Assembly: GCF_000300515.1 (NCBI RefSeq)
Contig: NZ_AMSI01000005.1
Span: 124,001 to 188,000 of the forward strand
Reading direction: 5' to 3'
DNA length: 64,000 bases
Origin: Nitratireductor indicus C115
GTDB taxonomy: Bacteria > Pseudomonadota > Alphaproteobacteria > Rhizobiales > Rhizobiaceae
Part shown: one piece after another, positions 9,868-18,588 of the stretch
Position numbering within the stretch: position 1 is the stretch's first letter
Layout: each line of letters opens with the position of its first letter
Made by a program: the position numbers and the translations under genes
Notes under the pieces: generated by a model
The model's database searches: none
Seen by the model: only the letters and a program-made list of their open reading frames with translations
What the model was told of the DNA's origin: nothing

Positions 9868-10680
9868 CTAACCTCGCGCGGTCCGGTCGATCTGCCGTGC
9901 CCGCTTGCCCCGGAAATAGGATTTCACCCAAGGGTCGTCGCAGGCCAGCATATCCTCGACGGTGCCTTCCACCAAAACACGCTTTTCCCCAAGCACGGCG
10001 ATGCGGTCGCAGGCGGTCAGCAGACTGTCAAGGTCGTGGGTCACCATGTAGACGGTGAGCCCCATCGTATCGCGCAGTTTCGCCACCAGTTCGTCGAACT
10101 CCGCCGCCCCTATCGGGTCGAGACCGGAGGTCGGTTCATCGAGAAAGACAATATCGGGATCGAGCGCCAGCGCACGGGCAAGAGCCGCACGCTTGATCAT
10201 GCCGCCGGAAAGCTCCGAGGGATATTTTTGCGCAGCGCTGCGCGGCAACCCTACCAGCTCTATCTTCAGATAGGCGAGTTCATCCATCAATTGACGCGGC
10301 AGATCGAGATATTCGCGCATCGGCACCTGAATGTTCTCCAGGACGGTGAGCGCCGAAAACAGCGCACCGTGCTGGAAGAGAACGCCCTGGCGCATGTCGA
10401 CCAGCATGCGCTGGCGGTCGTTGGCCTTGTCGAGATCCTGGCCAAGCAGGGTAATCGTCCCGGACCGTTTGCGGATCAGGCCCAGTATGGTGCGGAGAAG
10501 CACCGACTTGCCGGCGCCCGATGCGCCGACAAACCCCAGAATCTCGCCGCGATAGACATCGAGTGACAGCTTGTCGAGCACAACCGTGTCGCCAAAACCG
10601 ACGGTGACCTCGCGCACGGACAAGACCACATTGCGGCTGTCGCCGACCATCTGAGCGCGTTCCTGGGCAACAACAGACAT
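9868..10680 (-). CDS. MlaF-like lipid transport ABC ATPase
   Basis: A 270-residue nucleotide-binding subunit. Walker A GASGAGKS lies at residues 52-59, the signature LSGGM in the middle, and Walker B IVFLDEPTSGLDP with the D-loop after it; H-loop in VTHDL. It powers lipid movement with the MlaE permease. The frame is open further upstream to 10728, but the ATG at 10680 has GAGGG 5 bases away and falls 7 bases after the mlaE stop, whereas the longer version would overlap mlaE. Confidence 0.93.
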   Translation of the reverse strand: MSVVAQERAQMVGDSRNVVLSVREVTVGFGDTVVLDKLSLDVYRGEILGFVGASGAGKSVLLRTILGLIRKRSGTITLLGQDLDKANDRQRMLVDMRQGVLFQHGALFSALTVLENIQVPMREYLDLPRQLMDELAYLKIELVGLPRSAAQKYPSELSGGMIKRAALARALALDPDIVFLDEPTSGLDPIGAAEFDELVAKLRDTMGLTVYMVTHDLDSLLTACDRIAVLGEKRVLVEGTVEDMLACDDPWVKSYFRGKRARQIDRTARG

Positions 10681-10687
10681 CAGGCCC

Positions 10688-11950
10688 TCAGAAGTCGATT
10701 GCAGCGTAAAAGATGGCGAAAAAGCCATCGACGACGATAACGACGAAGATCGCCTTCACCACAGCCGCGGTGACATGCGTGCCGAGCGATTCGGCGCTGC
10801 CGCCCACCTTCATGCCCTCGACGGAGGCAATGATGCCCACGATAAGCGCCATGAAGGGTGCCTTGATCAGGCCTGCGAAAATGGTGGAAAGATCGATCGA
10901 TTCGCGGAGCCGGTCGATGAAGGCCTCCGGCGGAATACCGGAATAGAACCAGGCAATCAGGATCGCACCTCCCAATGCTGCGAAGTTCGCGACAATGGTC
11001 AGGCACGGTACGGCCACCATCAGCGCCACAAGGCGCGGAAAGACCAGCACACCGACAGGATTGAGGCCAATGACAGTGAGCGCATCGACTTCCTCACGCA
11101 TTTTCATGGAACCGATTTCGGCAGTGATGGCGCTGCCGGAGCGGCCCGCAATCATGATCGCCGTCATCAGCACGCCGAGTTCGCGCAGAATGAGAATGCC
11201 GACCAGATCGACCACGAAAATCTCGGCGCCGAAATAACGCAGCTGAAACGCGCCCTGCTGGGCGATGATGGCGCCCACAATGCCCGACATCAAAACGATG
11301 ATCGGAACAGCACCCACGCCCATACGGTCGATCTGATGCACGATGGCGGCGGGATTCACCGCATGTGCACGCCCAAGCTTCATCTGCGCGCCGCCGATCG
11401 TTGCGCCCAGAATGTGTGCACCATAGACGATGTCGTCGCGCGCCTCATACATAGCGCGGCCGATGGATTCCAAAATCCGGTAAAGCCAGAAACCGTGGCG
11501 GGCGGGCTTCGCTTCATCGCCGTTCTCGGCGGCTTCCTCGACCGCACCGAGCAGGATCGCGGCGGATTCGGACTGGCCGCTGATTTCAACTTCGGCCCCG
11601 CGCTTGCGCAGGGCGTGCATCAATCGCTGCATCAGCCAAGCACCGGCCGTGTCGAGGCTTGTCACCTCTTCGAGGGCCAGTATGAACTTCGAAACATCGG
11701 AGCGTTTTTCCAGTTCGCGCATCCGGGCGTCCACCCGGGCGACCGTGCGCGTGTTCCAAGGACCGCTCAGCCGGCAAGTCAGAGCCGCGCCGTCCTGATG
11801 GACGTCGATCTGGGGCTCGCTCGTCCCGCCAGCCGCCTGCGGCGCACCGCTTGCCTCGCCCTGCGAATTGGTCAACATGGTACCATCAATAGTGTGGAGG
11901 AGGCCTAAAGTGAACCGTTGGCCCTCCCGGACAACCACCCTATAAGGCAT
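10688..11950 (-). CDS. MlaE-like ABC permease with N-terminal STAS-like domain
   Basis: A 420-residue protein. Residues about 47-135 form a STAS-like domain (corresponding to MlaB of E. coli), fused to a permease of about 260 residues with several membrane helices and the conserved MlaE segments GRSGSAITAEIGSM and VGGSAESLG. So the MlaB and MlaE roles are carried on one chain, common in alphaproteobacteria. Start ATG at 11950 has a strong GGAGGA 4 bases upstream; a longer open frame exists but would run into the divergent epimerase gene. First gene of the Mla-like operon. Confidence 0.9.
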   Translation of the reverse strand: MPYRVVVREGQRFTLGLLHTIDGTMLTNSQGEASGAPQAAGGTSEPQIDVHQDGAALTCRLSGPWNTRTVARVDARMRELEKRSDVSKFILALEEVTSLDTAGAWLMQRLMHALRKRGAEVEISGQSESAAILLGAVEEAAENGDEAKPARHGFWLYRILESIGRAMYEARDDIVYGAHILGATIGGAQMKLGRAHAVNPAAIVHQIDRMGVGAVPIIVLMSGIVGAIIAQQGAFQLRYFGAEIFVVDLVGILILRELGVLMTAIMIAGRSGSAITAEIGSMKMREEVDALTVIGLNPVGVLVFPRLVALMVAVPCLTIVANFAALGGAILIAWFYSGIPPEAFIDRLRESIDLSTIFAGLIKAPFMALIVGIIASVEGMKVGGSAESLGTHVTAAVVKAIFVVIVVDGFFAIFYAAIDF

Positions 11951-11993
11951 GTTATCCTCCGATAATTCAGGCTTTTTTAGAAGTAGGGCAGAA

Positions 11994-12977
11994 ATGACAC
12001 GCGCATTGACCACCGAGATAGAGAGTTTCCCCATCGCCGGTGTGTTCACCATCTCACGCGGGTCACGGACAGAAGCCCGGGTTGTCACCTGCATCCTGAG
12101 CGAAAACGGCGTCTCCGGGCATGGCGAGTGCGTTCCCTATGCGCGCTACGACGAAACGGTGGAAAGCGTGGTCGAGGAGATCGAGGCTGTCCGGCAGGAC
12201 CTTGCCAATGGCCTCGACCGTATCGGCCTTCTCGACCGGATGGCGCCCGGAGCGGCGCGCAATGCCGTCGATTGCGCCCTTTGGGACCTGGAAGCCAAAC
12301 TGTCCGGCAGGCGTGCATCCATAACCGCCTGCACGGTGCCGCCACGCCCGTTGCCGACCGCCTATACGATTTCACTGGCAGCGCCCGATGAAATGGCCGC
12401 CCAGGCGCGGGCGCATGCTTCCCGCCCGCTCCTCAAGGTAAAGCTCGGCAGCGACAACGACGCAGCGCGTATCCATGCCGTTGCCGGTGCAGCGCCCGAA
12501 AGCCGCCTGATCGTCGATGCGAATGAGGGGTGGACCGCCGAAAATATCCGCGAAAACATGCTTGTCGCGGCGGAATTCCATGTGGCGCTCATCGAACAAC
12601 CCCTGCCGGCAGGCAAGGACGGGTTGCTGCGCGACATCCCCCATCCCGTGCCGATTTGCGCAGATGAAAGCGTGCACACGGCGGACAATCTGAACGATAT
12701 CGCCGGGCTCTACGATTTCGTCAACATCAAGCTCGACAAGACCGGCGGCCTGACCGCCGCGCTGGAACTGCGCGACAAGGCGCGCGACATGGGCTTCGGC
12801 GTGATGGTGGGCTGCATGGTCGGCACGTCGCTCGCAATGGCTCCGGCCGTGCTCCTGGCGCAGGGCGCTGATTTCGTGGATCTGGACGGCCCGCTGCTTC
12901 TGGCGCGTGACCGCGCGCATGGGCTCAGCTATTCCGGCTCGCTGGTTTCCCCACCCTCGCCGCATCTGTGGGGGTGA
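11994..12977 (+). CDS. Dipeptide epimerase (L-Ala-D/L-Glu epimerase type), enolase superfamily
   Basis: A 327-residue enolase-superfamily protein of the muconate-lactonizing subgroup. The catalytic KVK lies at 148-150, metal ligands are D175 (VDANEGW), the Glu of EQP and D224 (ADES), and the second acid/base lysine is in NIKLDK (246-249). L-Ala-D/L-Glu epimerases act in recycling of murein peptides. Substrate specificity cannot be read from sequence alone, as the family also contains other dipeptide epimerases. Start ATG 11994 chosen; the open frame begins at 11949, but that would overlap the mlaE start. Divergent from the Mla operon with a 43-base gap, so promoters must overlap coding or be very compact. 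Confidence 0.88.
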   Translation: MTRALTTEIESFPIAGVFTISRGSRTEARVVTCILSENGVSGHGECVPYARYDETVESVVEEIEAVRQDLANGLDRIGLLDRMAPGAARNAVDCALWDLEAKLSGRRASITACTVPPRPLPTAYTISLAAPDEMAAQARAHASRPLLKVKLGSDNDAARIHAVAGAAPESRLIVDANEGWTAENIRENMLVAAEFHVALIEQPLPAGKDGLLRDIPHPVPICADESVHTADNLNDIAGLYDFVNIKLDKTGGLTAALELRDKARDMGFGVMVGCMVGTSLAMAPAVLLAQGADFVDLDGPLLLARDRAHGLSYSGSLVSPPSPHLWG

Positions 12978-13034
12978 GGATACGCATCGGGCGGCATACC
13001 GCGTCGGGCGCTCACAGCGGCGTTCGAGACTTCA

Positions 13035-13090
13035 CCTGTCCTAAGTGCATTTCATCCCCGAACCGGCACCCACTTCCTGGGGACATGCCT
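13035..13090 (+). repeat. Partial copy of intergenic repeat family A
   Basis: The stretch from AAGTGCATTTCATCCC to GGGGACATGC aligns with the fuller family-A copies at 14195-14315 and (inverted) 37441-37556, which share GGAACCGGTACCCACTT-like centres flanked by GCATGT and ACATGC. Here only the right half is recognisable. It is joined directly to a family-B copy, so the gap is a mosaic. Confidence 0.6.
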
Positions 13091-13107
13091 TGGCGACACC
13101 CCATCAG

Positions 13108-13207
13108 GCGGGTTCATCGTTTCATTGAAACATTGCCAGCTCTATCTCATTGTTTTTACGTATTTATACAGACACCAACTGTAACCGCCTGACTGCAAGA
13201 TGCTCTA
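13108..13207 (-). repeat. Intergenic repeat family B, full copy abutting a gene end
   Basis: Read on the minus strand it begins TAGAGCATCTTGCAGTCA and ends near GTTTCAATGAAACGATGAAC, matching the copy at 63725-63826 (TAGAGCATGTTGCAGTCA ... GTTTCTGCGAAACGATGAAC). Its first three bases are the TAG stop codon of the metallophosphoesterase gene at 13205. Confidence 0.75.
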
Positions 13208-14071
13208 AGCGGCTTTGACGCGCCCGCGATCATAGACGACCACGCTCGGCACGGGCTGTTCGACCTCATTCTCGAGCACTTTCGCCCAATGGATGATCTC
13301 AAAGCTGCCGTCGAGGTTTTCGGCAAGTGCGGTACAGCTTTCCACCCAATCGCCAGTGTTCATATATTTGACGCCTCGGATCGTCTCTATCGCCGCGTGA
13401 TGGATATGACCGCAGATCACGCCCTCGACTTCCGAGCGCCGCGCCTCCTGGGCGAGCACGTCCTGGAAAGAGCCGATGAACTTCACCGCCTTCTTGACCT
13501 TGACCTTCGCCCATGAAGAAAACGACCAGTAGGGCCAGCCGAACACGCGGCGAATGCGGGCAACAACCCGGTTGACGACAATGGCAAGATCGTAGGCCCT
13601 GTCCCCCAGATAGGCGAGCCAGCGTGCATTGTGCACCACCTGGTCGAACTGATCGCCATGGATCACCAGATAATGGTTTCCATCGGCCCCCACATGAATG
13701 GCCCGGTCCGCAACCACGATCCCGCCGAAATGCACGCCCTGGAAAGACCGCAGAAACTCGTCGTGATTTCCAGCAATATAGACCACCTCGGTGCCTTTGC
13801 GCGCCTTGCGTAAGAGCTTCTGCACCACATCGTTGTGACTCGAAGGCCAATGCCAGGAACGGCGCAGACGCCAACCATCCACTATGTCGCCCACAAGGAA
13901 TATCTTCTGCGCATCGTGATAGCGCAGGAAATCGATCAGGAATTCCGCCTTCGCGGGCTTCGAGCCCAGGTGGACATCGGAGATGAAAAGGGTGCGGAAA
14001 TTGCGGTGTGCGGCGCCGTTCATTGCCTCGCCCAAGCCAGATGAAATCGGCCCCTCTATGACTCGATTCAT
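13205..14071 (-). CDS. LpxH-like metallophosphoesterase (UDP-2,3-diacylglucosamine diphosphatase family)
   Basis: A 288-residue calcineurin-like phosphoesterase. All metal-ligand motifs are present: SDVHLGS, VGDIVDGW, AGNHDE, VIHGDQFD and GHIHH. The family (COG2908) includes LpxH, which cleaves UDP-2,3-diacylglucosamine to lipid X in lipid A synthesis; many alphaproteobacteria use LpxI for that step, so this longer protein may have another substrate. The C-terminus carries basic helices (WAKVKVKKAVKF) that could touch the membrane. ATG 14071 used; ATG 14023 (MNGAAHRN) is an alternative, neither has a strong ribosome site. The stop codon is part of a repeat element. Confidence 0.8.
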   Translation of the reverse strand: MNRVIEGPISSGLGEAMNGAAHRNFRTLFISDVHLGSKPAKAEFLIDFLRYHDAQKIFLVGDIVDGWRLRRSWHWPSSHNDVVQKLLRKARKGTEVVYIAGNHDEFLRSFQGVHFGGIVVADRAIHVGADGNHYLVIHGDQFDQVVHNARWLAYLGDRAYDLAIVVNRVVARIRRVFGWPYWSFSSWAKVKVKKAVKFIGSFQDVLAQEARRSEVEGVICGHIHHAAIETIRGVKYMNTGDWVESCTALAENLDGSFEIIHWAKVLENEVEQPVPSVVVYDRGRVKAA

Positions 14072-14194
14072 GTCACAGCCATATGACGGCTACGGTAAGG
14101 ATGGGCGGACGGCAGGGTAATTCCCGGCTTCTAGGCGGGATTTGCGGACGGAATGCCTCACCGGCGCATTCGGCTCTGGAAAAAGCATGCGGCG

Positions 14195-14315
14195 CGGCCT
14201 AAAGCGTGTCGCGATCTTTCAGATTCGCTCAGCACGCTTTGGTTTTTGATTTCGCGAATGTGTTTATTCCGGAACCTGTTCCCACTTTCCGGAGACATGC
14301 GCTAAAAGCACCAAA
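14195..14315 (+). repeat. Intergenic repeat family A in the 342-base gap before maeB
   Basis: Begins CTAAAGCGTGTCGCGATCTTTC and ends GGAGACATGCGCTAAAAGC; its reverse complement matches 37441-37556 over about 110 bases with the same block order. Such mosaic palindromic elements are typical of Rhizobiales intergenic regions. The remaining parts of 14072-14413 hold the divergent start regions of the phosphoesterase and malic enzyme genes; no gene seen. Confidence 0.78.
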
Positions 14316-14413
14316 GCATTCGAAATGCGCGGAGCGGCGCTTGAGGGCTCATCGCTTTCGTGATGCGATGGGTGAGAGGCCGTTTTGGTCCGCCAGCAGG
14401 GAGAGCCGCCAGC

Positions 14414-16729
14414 ATGTCGCCGAAAACGAAGAAGCCGCAACGGTCCGAATTTGACGAGGCCGCGCTCTTCTTTCACCGCTACCCGACACCGGGAAAGCTG
14501 GAAATCCAGGCCACCAAGCCGCTTGGCAACCAGCGCGACCTGGCGCTTGCCTATTCGCCCGGCGTAGCCGTGCCCTGCATGGCCATCCATGACGATCCGA
14601 ATGTCGCAGCCGATTATACGGGGCGCGCCAACCTGGTTGCCGTCGTATCCAATGGCAGCGCCGTTCTCGGTCTCGGCAATATCGGCCCCCTCGCCTCGAA
14701 ACCCGTCATGGAAGGCAAGGCCGTTCTCTTCAAGAAATTCGCCGGGATCGACGTGTTCGACATCGAGATCGATGCGCCCCAGATCGACCGCATGGTGGAG
14801 ACGGTGGCAGCGCTTGAACCAACATTCGGCGGCATCAATCTCGAAGACATCAAGGCCCCGGAATGTTTCGAGGTGGAGGAGCAGCTGAAAGCCCGCATGG
14901 GCATTCCGGTCTTCCACGACGACCAGCACGGCACCGCGATCATCGTGGCGGCGGCAGTAACGAACGGGCTGGAACTTGCCGGCAAGGATATCTCGCAGGT
15001 CAAGATCGTTTCTTCGGGAGCCGGTGCGGCCGCGCTCGCCTGCCTCAACCTGCTCGTCTCGCTCGGCGCGAAACCTGAAAATATCTGGCTCACCGACCGC
15101 CATGGCGTCGTCTTCGAAGGCCGCAAGGAAGAGATGGACCGCTGGAAGGCGCCTTATGTCAAGGACACGGACAAGCGCGAACTCTCGCAGGTGATCGGCG
15201 GCGCGGACGTCTTCCTCGGACTGTCGGCTGCCGGTGTACTGAAACCGGAAATGCTGAGCGGCATGGCCGAGAAGCCGTTGATACTGGCGCTCGCCAACCC
15301 GACGCCCGAAATCATGCCCGATGCCGCCCGCGCGGCACGGTCCGACGCCATGATCTGCACGGGACGCTCCGACTTCCCTAATCAGGTCAACAACGTCCTG
15401 TGCTTTCCTTACATCTTTCGCGGGGCGCTCGACGTGGGCGCCACGGCGATCAACGAGGAGATGAAGCTCGCTGCCGTCAAGGCAATCGCGGCCCTTGCCC
15501 GCGAAGAGCCCTCCGATGTCGCCGCACGCGCCTATTCGGGCGAGACGCCGATGTTCGGACCCGATTTCCTCATCCCCTCGCCCTTCGATCCCCGTCTCAT
15601 CCTGCGCATCGCACCGGCGGTCGCCCGGGCTGCCATGGAAAGCGGTATTGCCTCAAGGCCCATCGAAGACATGGACCAGTATCTGGACCGGCTGAACCGT
15701 TTCGTGTTCCGCTCCGGCCTGGTGATGAAACCCGTCTTCTCCGCAGCCAAGGCGGCGGGGCGCAAACGGGTCATCTATGCCGACGGCGAAGACGAGCGCG
15801 TTCTGCGCGCCGCGCAGGTCGTTATCGAGGAAGGCATTGCGGAACCGATCATCATCGGTCGCCCGCATGTGGTGGAAACCCGGCTCAAACGCTATGGCCT
15901 GCGCATCCGGCCGGGAGAGGACTTCTCCATCGTCAATCCGGAAGACGATCCGCGCTATCGCCATTATGTCGATCTGCTCGTGCAGCTCGCCGGACGGCGC
16001 GGTGTGACCCCCGAAGCCGCGCGCACGCTCGTTCGCACCAACACGACGGTGATCGCCGCCATCGCCATGATGCGCGATGAAGCGGACGCCATGATCTGCG
16101 GTCTCGAAGGGCGCTTCGAGAAACACCTGCGCTACGTGGACATGATCATCGGCAGACGCGAGGGTGTCGGCGACCTTTCGGCGCTTTCCATGCTGATCTC
16201 CCAGTTCGGCGTCACCTTCTTCACGGACACCTATGTATCGCTGTGTCCATCGGCCTCCGAAATCGCGGAAATGACGGTGCTTGCGGCGGAGGAAATCCGG
16301 CGCTTCGGCATTGAGCCGAAAGCAGCGCTCCTGTCGCACTCGAATTTCGGGTCGCGCGATTCCGAAAGCGCTATGAAAATGCGCGATGCCGCACATATCC
16401 TCAAGAAGATCGCACCGGACCTGATTTCGGAGGGGGAGATGCACGGCGATTCCGCCTTGTCGGAAACGCTGCGTCAGCGCGTCTACCCGCAAGCACAGCT
16501 TTCGGGAGAAGCCAATCTTCTGGTCTTCCCCAATCTGGATGCAGCCAACATCACGCTCACGACATTGAAGGTGATGACGGAGGCCCTGCATGTGGGCCCG
16601 ATCCTGCTCGGCACGGCCATGCCCGCCCACATCCTGACGCCTTCTGTTACCTCACGCGGCGTGGTCAACATGACCGCACTCGCAGCCGTGGAAGCGCTTC
16701 AGAAGAGCAAGGCCACCGTCGAAAGCTGA
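14414..16729 (+). CDS. maeB: NADP-dependent malic enzyme with C-terminal phosphotransacetylase domain
   Basis: A 771-residue MaeB-type enzyme: oxidative decarboxylation of malate to pyruvate and CO2. The malic domain (about 1-430) has the conserved [14 protein letters not shown] and the Rossmann segment [12 protein letters not shown]; the second half (about 440-771) is a phosphotransacetylase-like domain with [14 protein letters not shown] and SHSNFGS. In this subtype the PTA part is regulatory (acetyl-CoA inhibition) and generally inactive as a transacetylase. Start ATG 14414 has GGGAGAG about 8 bases upstream; the frame is open further but without a better site. Supplies NADPH and pyruvate during growth on dicarboxylates; in rhizobia its relative is TME. 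Confidence 0.95.
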   Translation: MSPKTKKPQRSEFDEAALFFHRYPTPGKLEIQATKPLGNQRDLALAYSPGVAVPCMAIHDDPNVAADYTGRANLVAVVSNGSAVLGLGNIGPLASKPVMEGKAVLFKKFAGIDVFDIEIDAPQIDRMVETVAALEPTFGGINLEDIKAPECFEVEEQLKARMGIPVFHDDQHGTAIIVAAAVTNGLELAGKDISQVKIVSSGAGAAALACLNLLVSLGAKPENIWLTDRHGVVFEGRKEEMDRWKAPYVKDTDKRELSQVIGGADVFLGLSAAGVLKPEMLSGMAEKPLILALANPTPEIMPDAARAARSDAMICTGRSDFPNQVNNVLCFPYIFRGALDVGATAINEEMKLAAVKAIAALAREEPSDVAARAYSGETPMFGPDFLIPSPFDPRLILRIAPAVARAAMESGIASRPIEDMDQYLDRLNRFVFRSGLVMKPVFSAAKAAGRKRVIYADGEDERVLRAAQVVIEEGIAEPIIIGRPHVVETRLKRYGLRIRPGEDFSIVNPEDDPRYRHYVDLLVQLAGRRGVTPEAARTLVRTNTTVIAAIAMMRDEADAMICGLEGRFEKHLRYVDMIIGRREGVGDLSALSMLISQFGVTFFTDTYVSLCPSASEIAEMTVLAAEEIRRFGIEPKAALLSHSNFGSRDSESAMKMRDAAHILKKIAPDLISEGEMHGDSALSETLRQRVYPQAQLSGEANLLVFPNLDAANITLTTLKVMTEALHVGPILLGTAMPAHILTPSVTSRGVVNMTALAAVEALQKSKATVES

Positions 16730-16749
16730 TCAAAGGTGCCGTAAACCAG

Positions 16750-16788
16750 AGCGCCGTGCGTCCTTTCGGATGCACGGCGCTTTGTCTT
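16750..16788 (+). terminator. Rho-independent terminator after maeB
   Basis: A 14-bp stem with one G-T pair: AGCGCCGTGC... pairs with ...GCACGGCGCT, loop TTTC, then TTTGTCTTT. It lies 21 bases beyond the maeB stop. Confidence 0.88.
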
Positions 16789-16809
16789 TCTGTCTTGCAC
16801 CTTCCATAC

Positions 16810-16847
16810 AGACAACAGGCGTTTCAGCCCGACCGGAAAATGCTCTA
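16810..16847 (-). repeat. Degenerate edge of a TAGAGCAT-type repeat at a gene end
   Basis: On the minus strand the sequence reads TAGAGCATTTTCCGGTCGGG, beginning exactly with the TAG stop of the TerB-like gene. The start resembles family B (TAGAGCATnTTGCAGTC) but diverges after about 12 bases, so it may be another family of the same kind. Confidence 0.45.
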
Positions 16848-17255
16848 TTGCGGTGTCGGCATCACCAGATCGTCGGGATTGATGTCGAGAATATCGGCGA
16901 CGCGCGCCATCAAGCGCGCGCGACGGGGCGCGAGGTCCACGTCGCTGGCTGCGATTTCGCCCACGAGATGCGCCAGCGCCAAGCCCCGCACGGTCCCTGC
17001 GCTCTGCAACAGAAGCCGTGTCGGGATCGGGCCGATCTCAGCGCCGAAGCTGCAGGCGGCAGCGACGAGTTCATCGACCTCCTCAGAGGTGTCGTGTTGC
17101 AGACGCTGGGCCACACGATACAGCACAGCGCGCTCGCGCTCACCCGGTTCATTGTCGGTCATGGCCACACGAAGGAGGAGCAGGACCTCACTCCCCAAAT
17201 CCGCGGCCATTGCGGGCCCGTTCGCCCCGGAACCGGGTGTGTCGGGTAACGACAT
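16845..17255 (-). CDS. Conserved hypothetical protein, TerB-like fold
   Basis: A 136-residue all-helical protein. The segment AMTDNEPGERERAVLYRVAQ followed by SEEVDELVAAA resembles the acidic loop and helices of TerB-like domains (tellurite-resistance family, also found fused to J domains), but the metal-binding acidic residues are only partly conserved. It lacks a signal peptide and is probably cytosolic. ATG 17255 preferred over a TTG at 17270; no clear ribosome site for either. Function unknown. The stop codon lies on a repeat edge. Confidence 0.6.
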   Translation of the reverse strand: MSLPDTPGSGANGPAMAADLGSEVLLLLRVAMTDNEPGERERAVLYRVAQRLQHDTSEEVDELVAAACSFGAEIGPIPTRLLLQSAGTVRGLALAHLVGEIAASDVDLAPRRARLMARVADILDINPDDLVMPTPQ

Positions 17256-17270
17256 GATTGAAGCACTCAA

Positions 17271-17577
17271 TGGTTATCGCCCAAACCTTAGATCAGATCG
17301 CATATGGTTGAAAACGAGACTTTCCGGGTGCCCGTAAGTCCGTTTTCGAATCTCTATCTTGCAGAATATTTAGGCGGCAAAGTGTCAGGGCCAAGCCTGC
17401 ACGGGATACGGGCAATTCGTCATATGCGACCGTCAATCGATATCTCCTCCTTCTTCGCCGGGTTCTGGACCTGACGAATGCTTCATCTGAATGACAATCA
17501 TGCACCGTTTCACCTTGCGCAAACCCTGCCGGTGTGGTGCAAGTCGCCTTTTCCTGCCCTCGCTGAACTGTTCTCCC
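17271..17577. other. 307-base divergent intergenic region
   Basis: Separates the TerB-like gene (leftward) from the TSUP permease (rightward). A 56-codon open frame, 17304-17474 (+), lies inside it but has no ribosome-binding site and no recognisable similarity, so it is not called. The rest shows no repeat or clear promoter. Confidence 0.5.
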
Positions 17578-18363
17578 ATGTTTGATGCAAGCCTAGAAAT
17601 GCTTCTGCTCCTGGCCGCGGCGGCCTGTTTCGCCGGGTTCATGGATGCCATCGCCGGCGGCGGCGGTCTTGTCACCCTGCCAACCCTGCTTCTTGCAGGC
17701 TTTTCGCCCGTAGAGGCACTTGGCACCAACAAGCTGCAAGGAATGTTCGGAACCGCCTCAGCAGCCTATTCATACGCGAAGGGCGGCCATGTGGATGTGC
17801 GAAAGCAATTGTCTTCCGGTCTTCTTGCCGGACTTGCCTCCATCGCAGGCGCCTTCGTCGCCACGCTTCTGCCAGCGGATCTGCTTCGAGCCATGCTGCC
17901 GATCCTGTTGATCGCAGTGGCACTCTATTTCGCCTTCAAGCCCAATCTCGGCGATATCGACCGGACCCAACGGCTCACCCCCTTCGTTTTCGGCCTCACT
18001 GCCGTTCCGCTTCTGGGCTTTTACGATGGTGCATTCGGGCCGGGCACCGGCTCCTTTTTCATGCTGGCCTTCGTCAGCCTCGCCGGGCAGGGCCTTCTCA
18101 AGGCCACCGCACATACGAAGTTCCTGAACTTCGCTTCCAATGTCGGCGGTTTCATCGCCTTCGCCTTCATCGGCGTCGTGTCATGGAAGATCGGCCTCGT
18201 CATGGGATTTGCCCAGATTATCGGCGCCCGTATCGGCGCGACCTTCGCGATGAAGAAAGGCGCAAAGCTCATCAAGCCGCTTCTGATCCTCGTCTGCCTT
18301 GCGCTGGCGGTGCGATTGATGATGGACCCGACCAATCCGCTCACGCGTTATATTGGTCTATAA
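17578..18363 (+). CDS. TSUP family (TauE/SafE-like) permease
   Basis: A 261-residue inner-membrane protein with about eight hydrophobic segments. The diagnostic features of the TauE/SafE family are seen: AGFMDAIAGGGGLVTLPTLL near the N-terminus and the repeat-like GFYDGAFGPGTGSFF in the middle. The family exports small organosulfur compounds or sulfite, or imports sulfur/carbon acids; the substrate is unknown here. The frame extends to 17491, but the ATG at 17578 places the first membrane helix at the usual distance. Followed 51 bases later by a small membrane protein gene on the same strand. Confidence 0.85.
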   Translation: MFDASLEMLLLLAAAACFAGFMDAIAGGGGLVTLPTLLLAGFSPVEALGTNKLQGMFGTASAAYSYAKGGHVDVRKQLSSGLLAGLASIAGAFVATLLPADLLRAMLPILLIAVALYFAFKPNLGDIDRTQRLTPFVFGLTAVPLLGFYDGAFGPGTGSFFMLAFVSLAGQGLLKATAHTKFLNFASNVGGFIAFAFIGVVSWKIGLVMGFAQIIGARIGATFAMKKGAKLIKPLLILVCLALAVRLMMDPTNPLTRYIGL

Positions 18364-18414
18364 GCGCCGGTCCCGGGCAGCCTTATCCCCGCGCCAACAA
18401 AACGCGAGGACGCC

Positions 18415-18585
18415 ATGACGCTCAACCCACCCACCAAAATCATTTTCCTGATCAGCCTGGTCATCGCCATTATCGCGATTGTCGCAGCGCTGAACATGCT
18501 CTCCTTCATTCCCTTCCCTGCGTTCTGGATCATGACCATCGCCTATATTCTTCTGTCGGCGGGCGTGATCTTCAAGGGAATCTAG
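18415..18585 (+). CDS. Small two-helix membrane protein (56 residues)
   Basis: A short frame with a good GAGGA ribosome site at 18405-18410 and ATG at 18415. The product is almost wholly hydrophobic: one helix at about 8-28 (IIFLISLVIAIIAIVAALNM) and one at about 33-54 (FPAFWIMTIAYILLSAGVIF), joined by a proline turn. No annotated function; similar short double-helix proteins are frequent in Rhizobiales. It ends 3 bases from the convergent cobQ stop. Probably cotranscribed with the TSUP permease. Confidence 0.75.
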   Translation: MTLNPPTKIIFLISLVIAIIAIVAALNMLSFIPFPAFWIMTIAYILLSAGVIFKGI

Positions 18586-18588
18586 CCG

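Noticed and set aside
9418-10566. Open frames on the plus strand opposite the Mla genes
   Set aside because: Shadow frames, no family motif, no ribosome site.
17304-17474. 56-codon open frame
   Set aside because: No ribosome-binding site, no similarity recognised, no hydrophobic or domain pattern.
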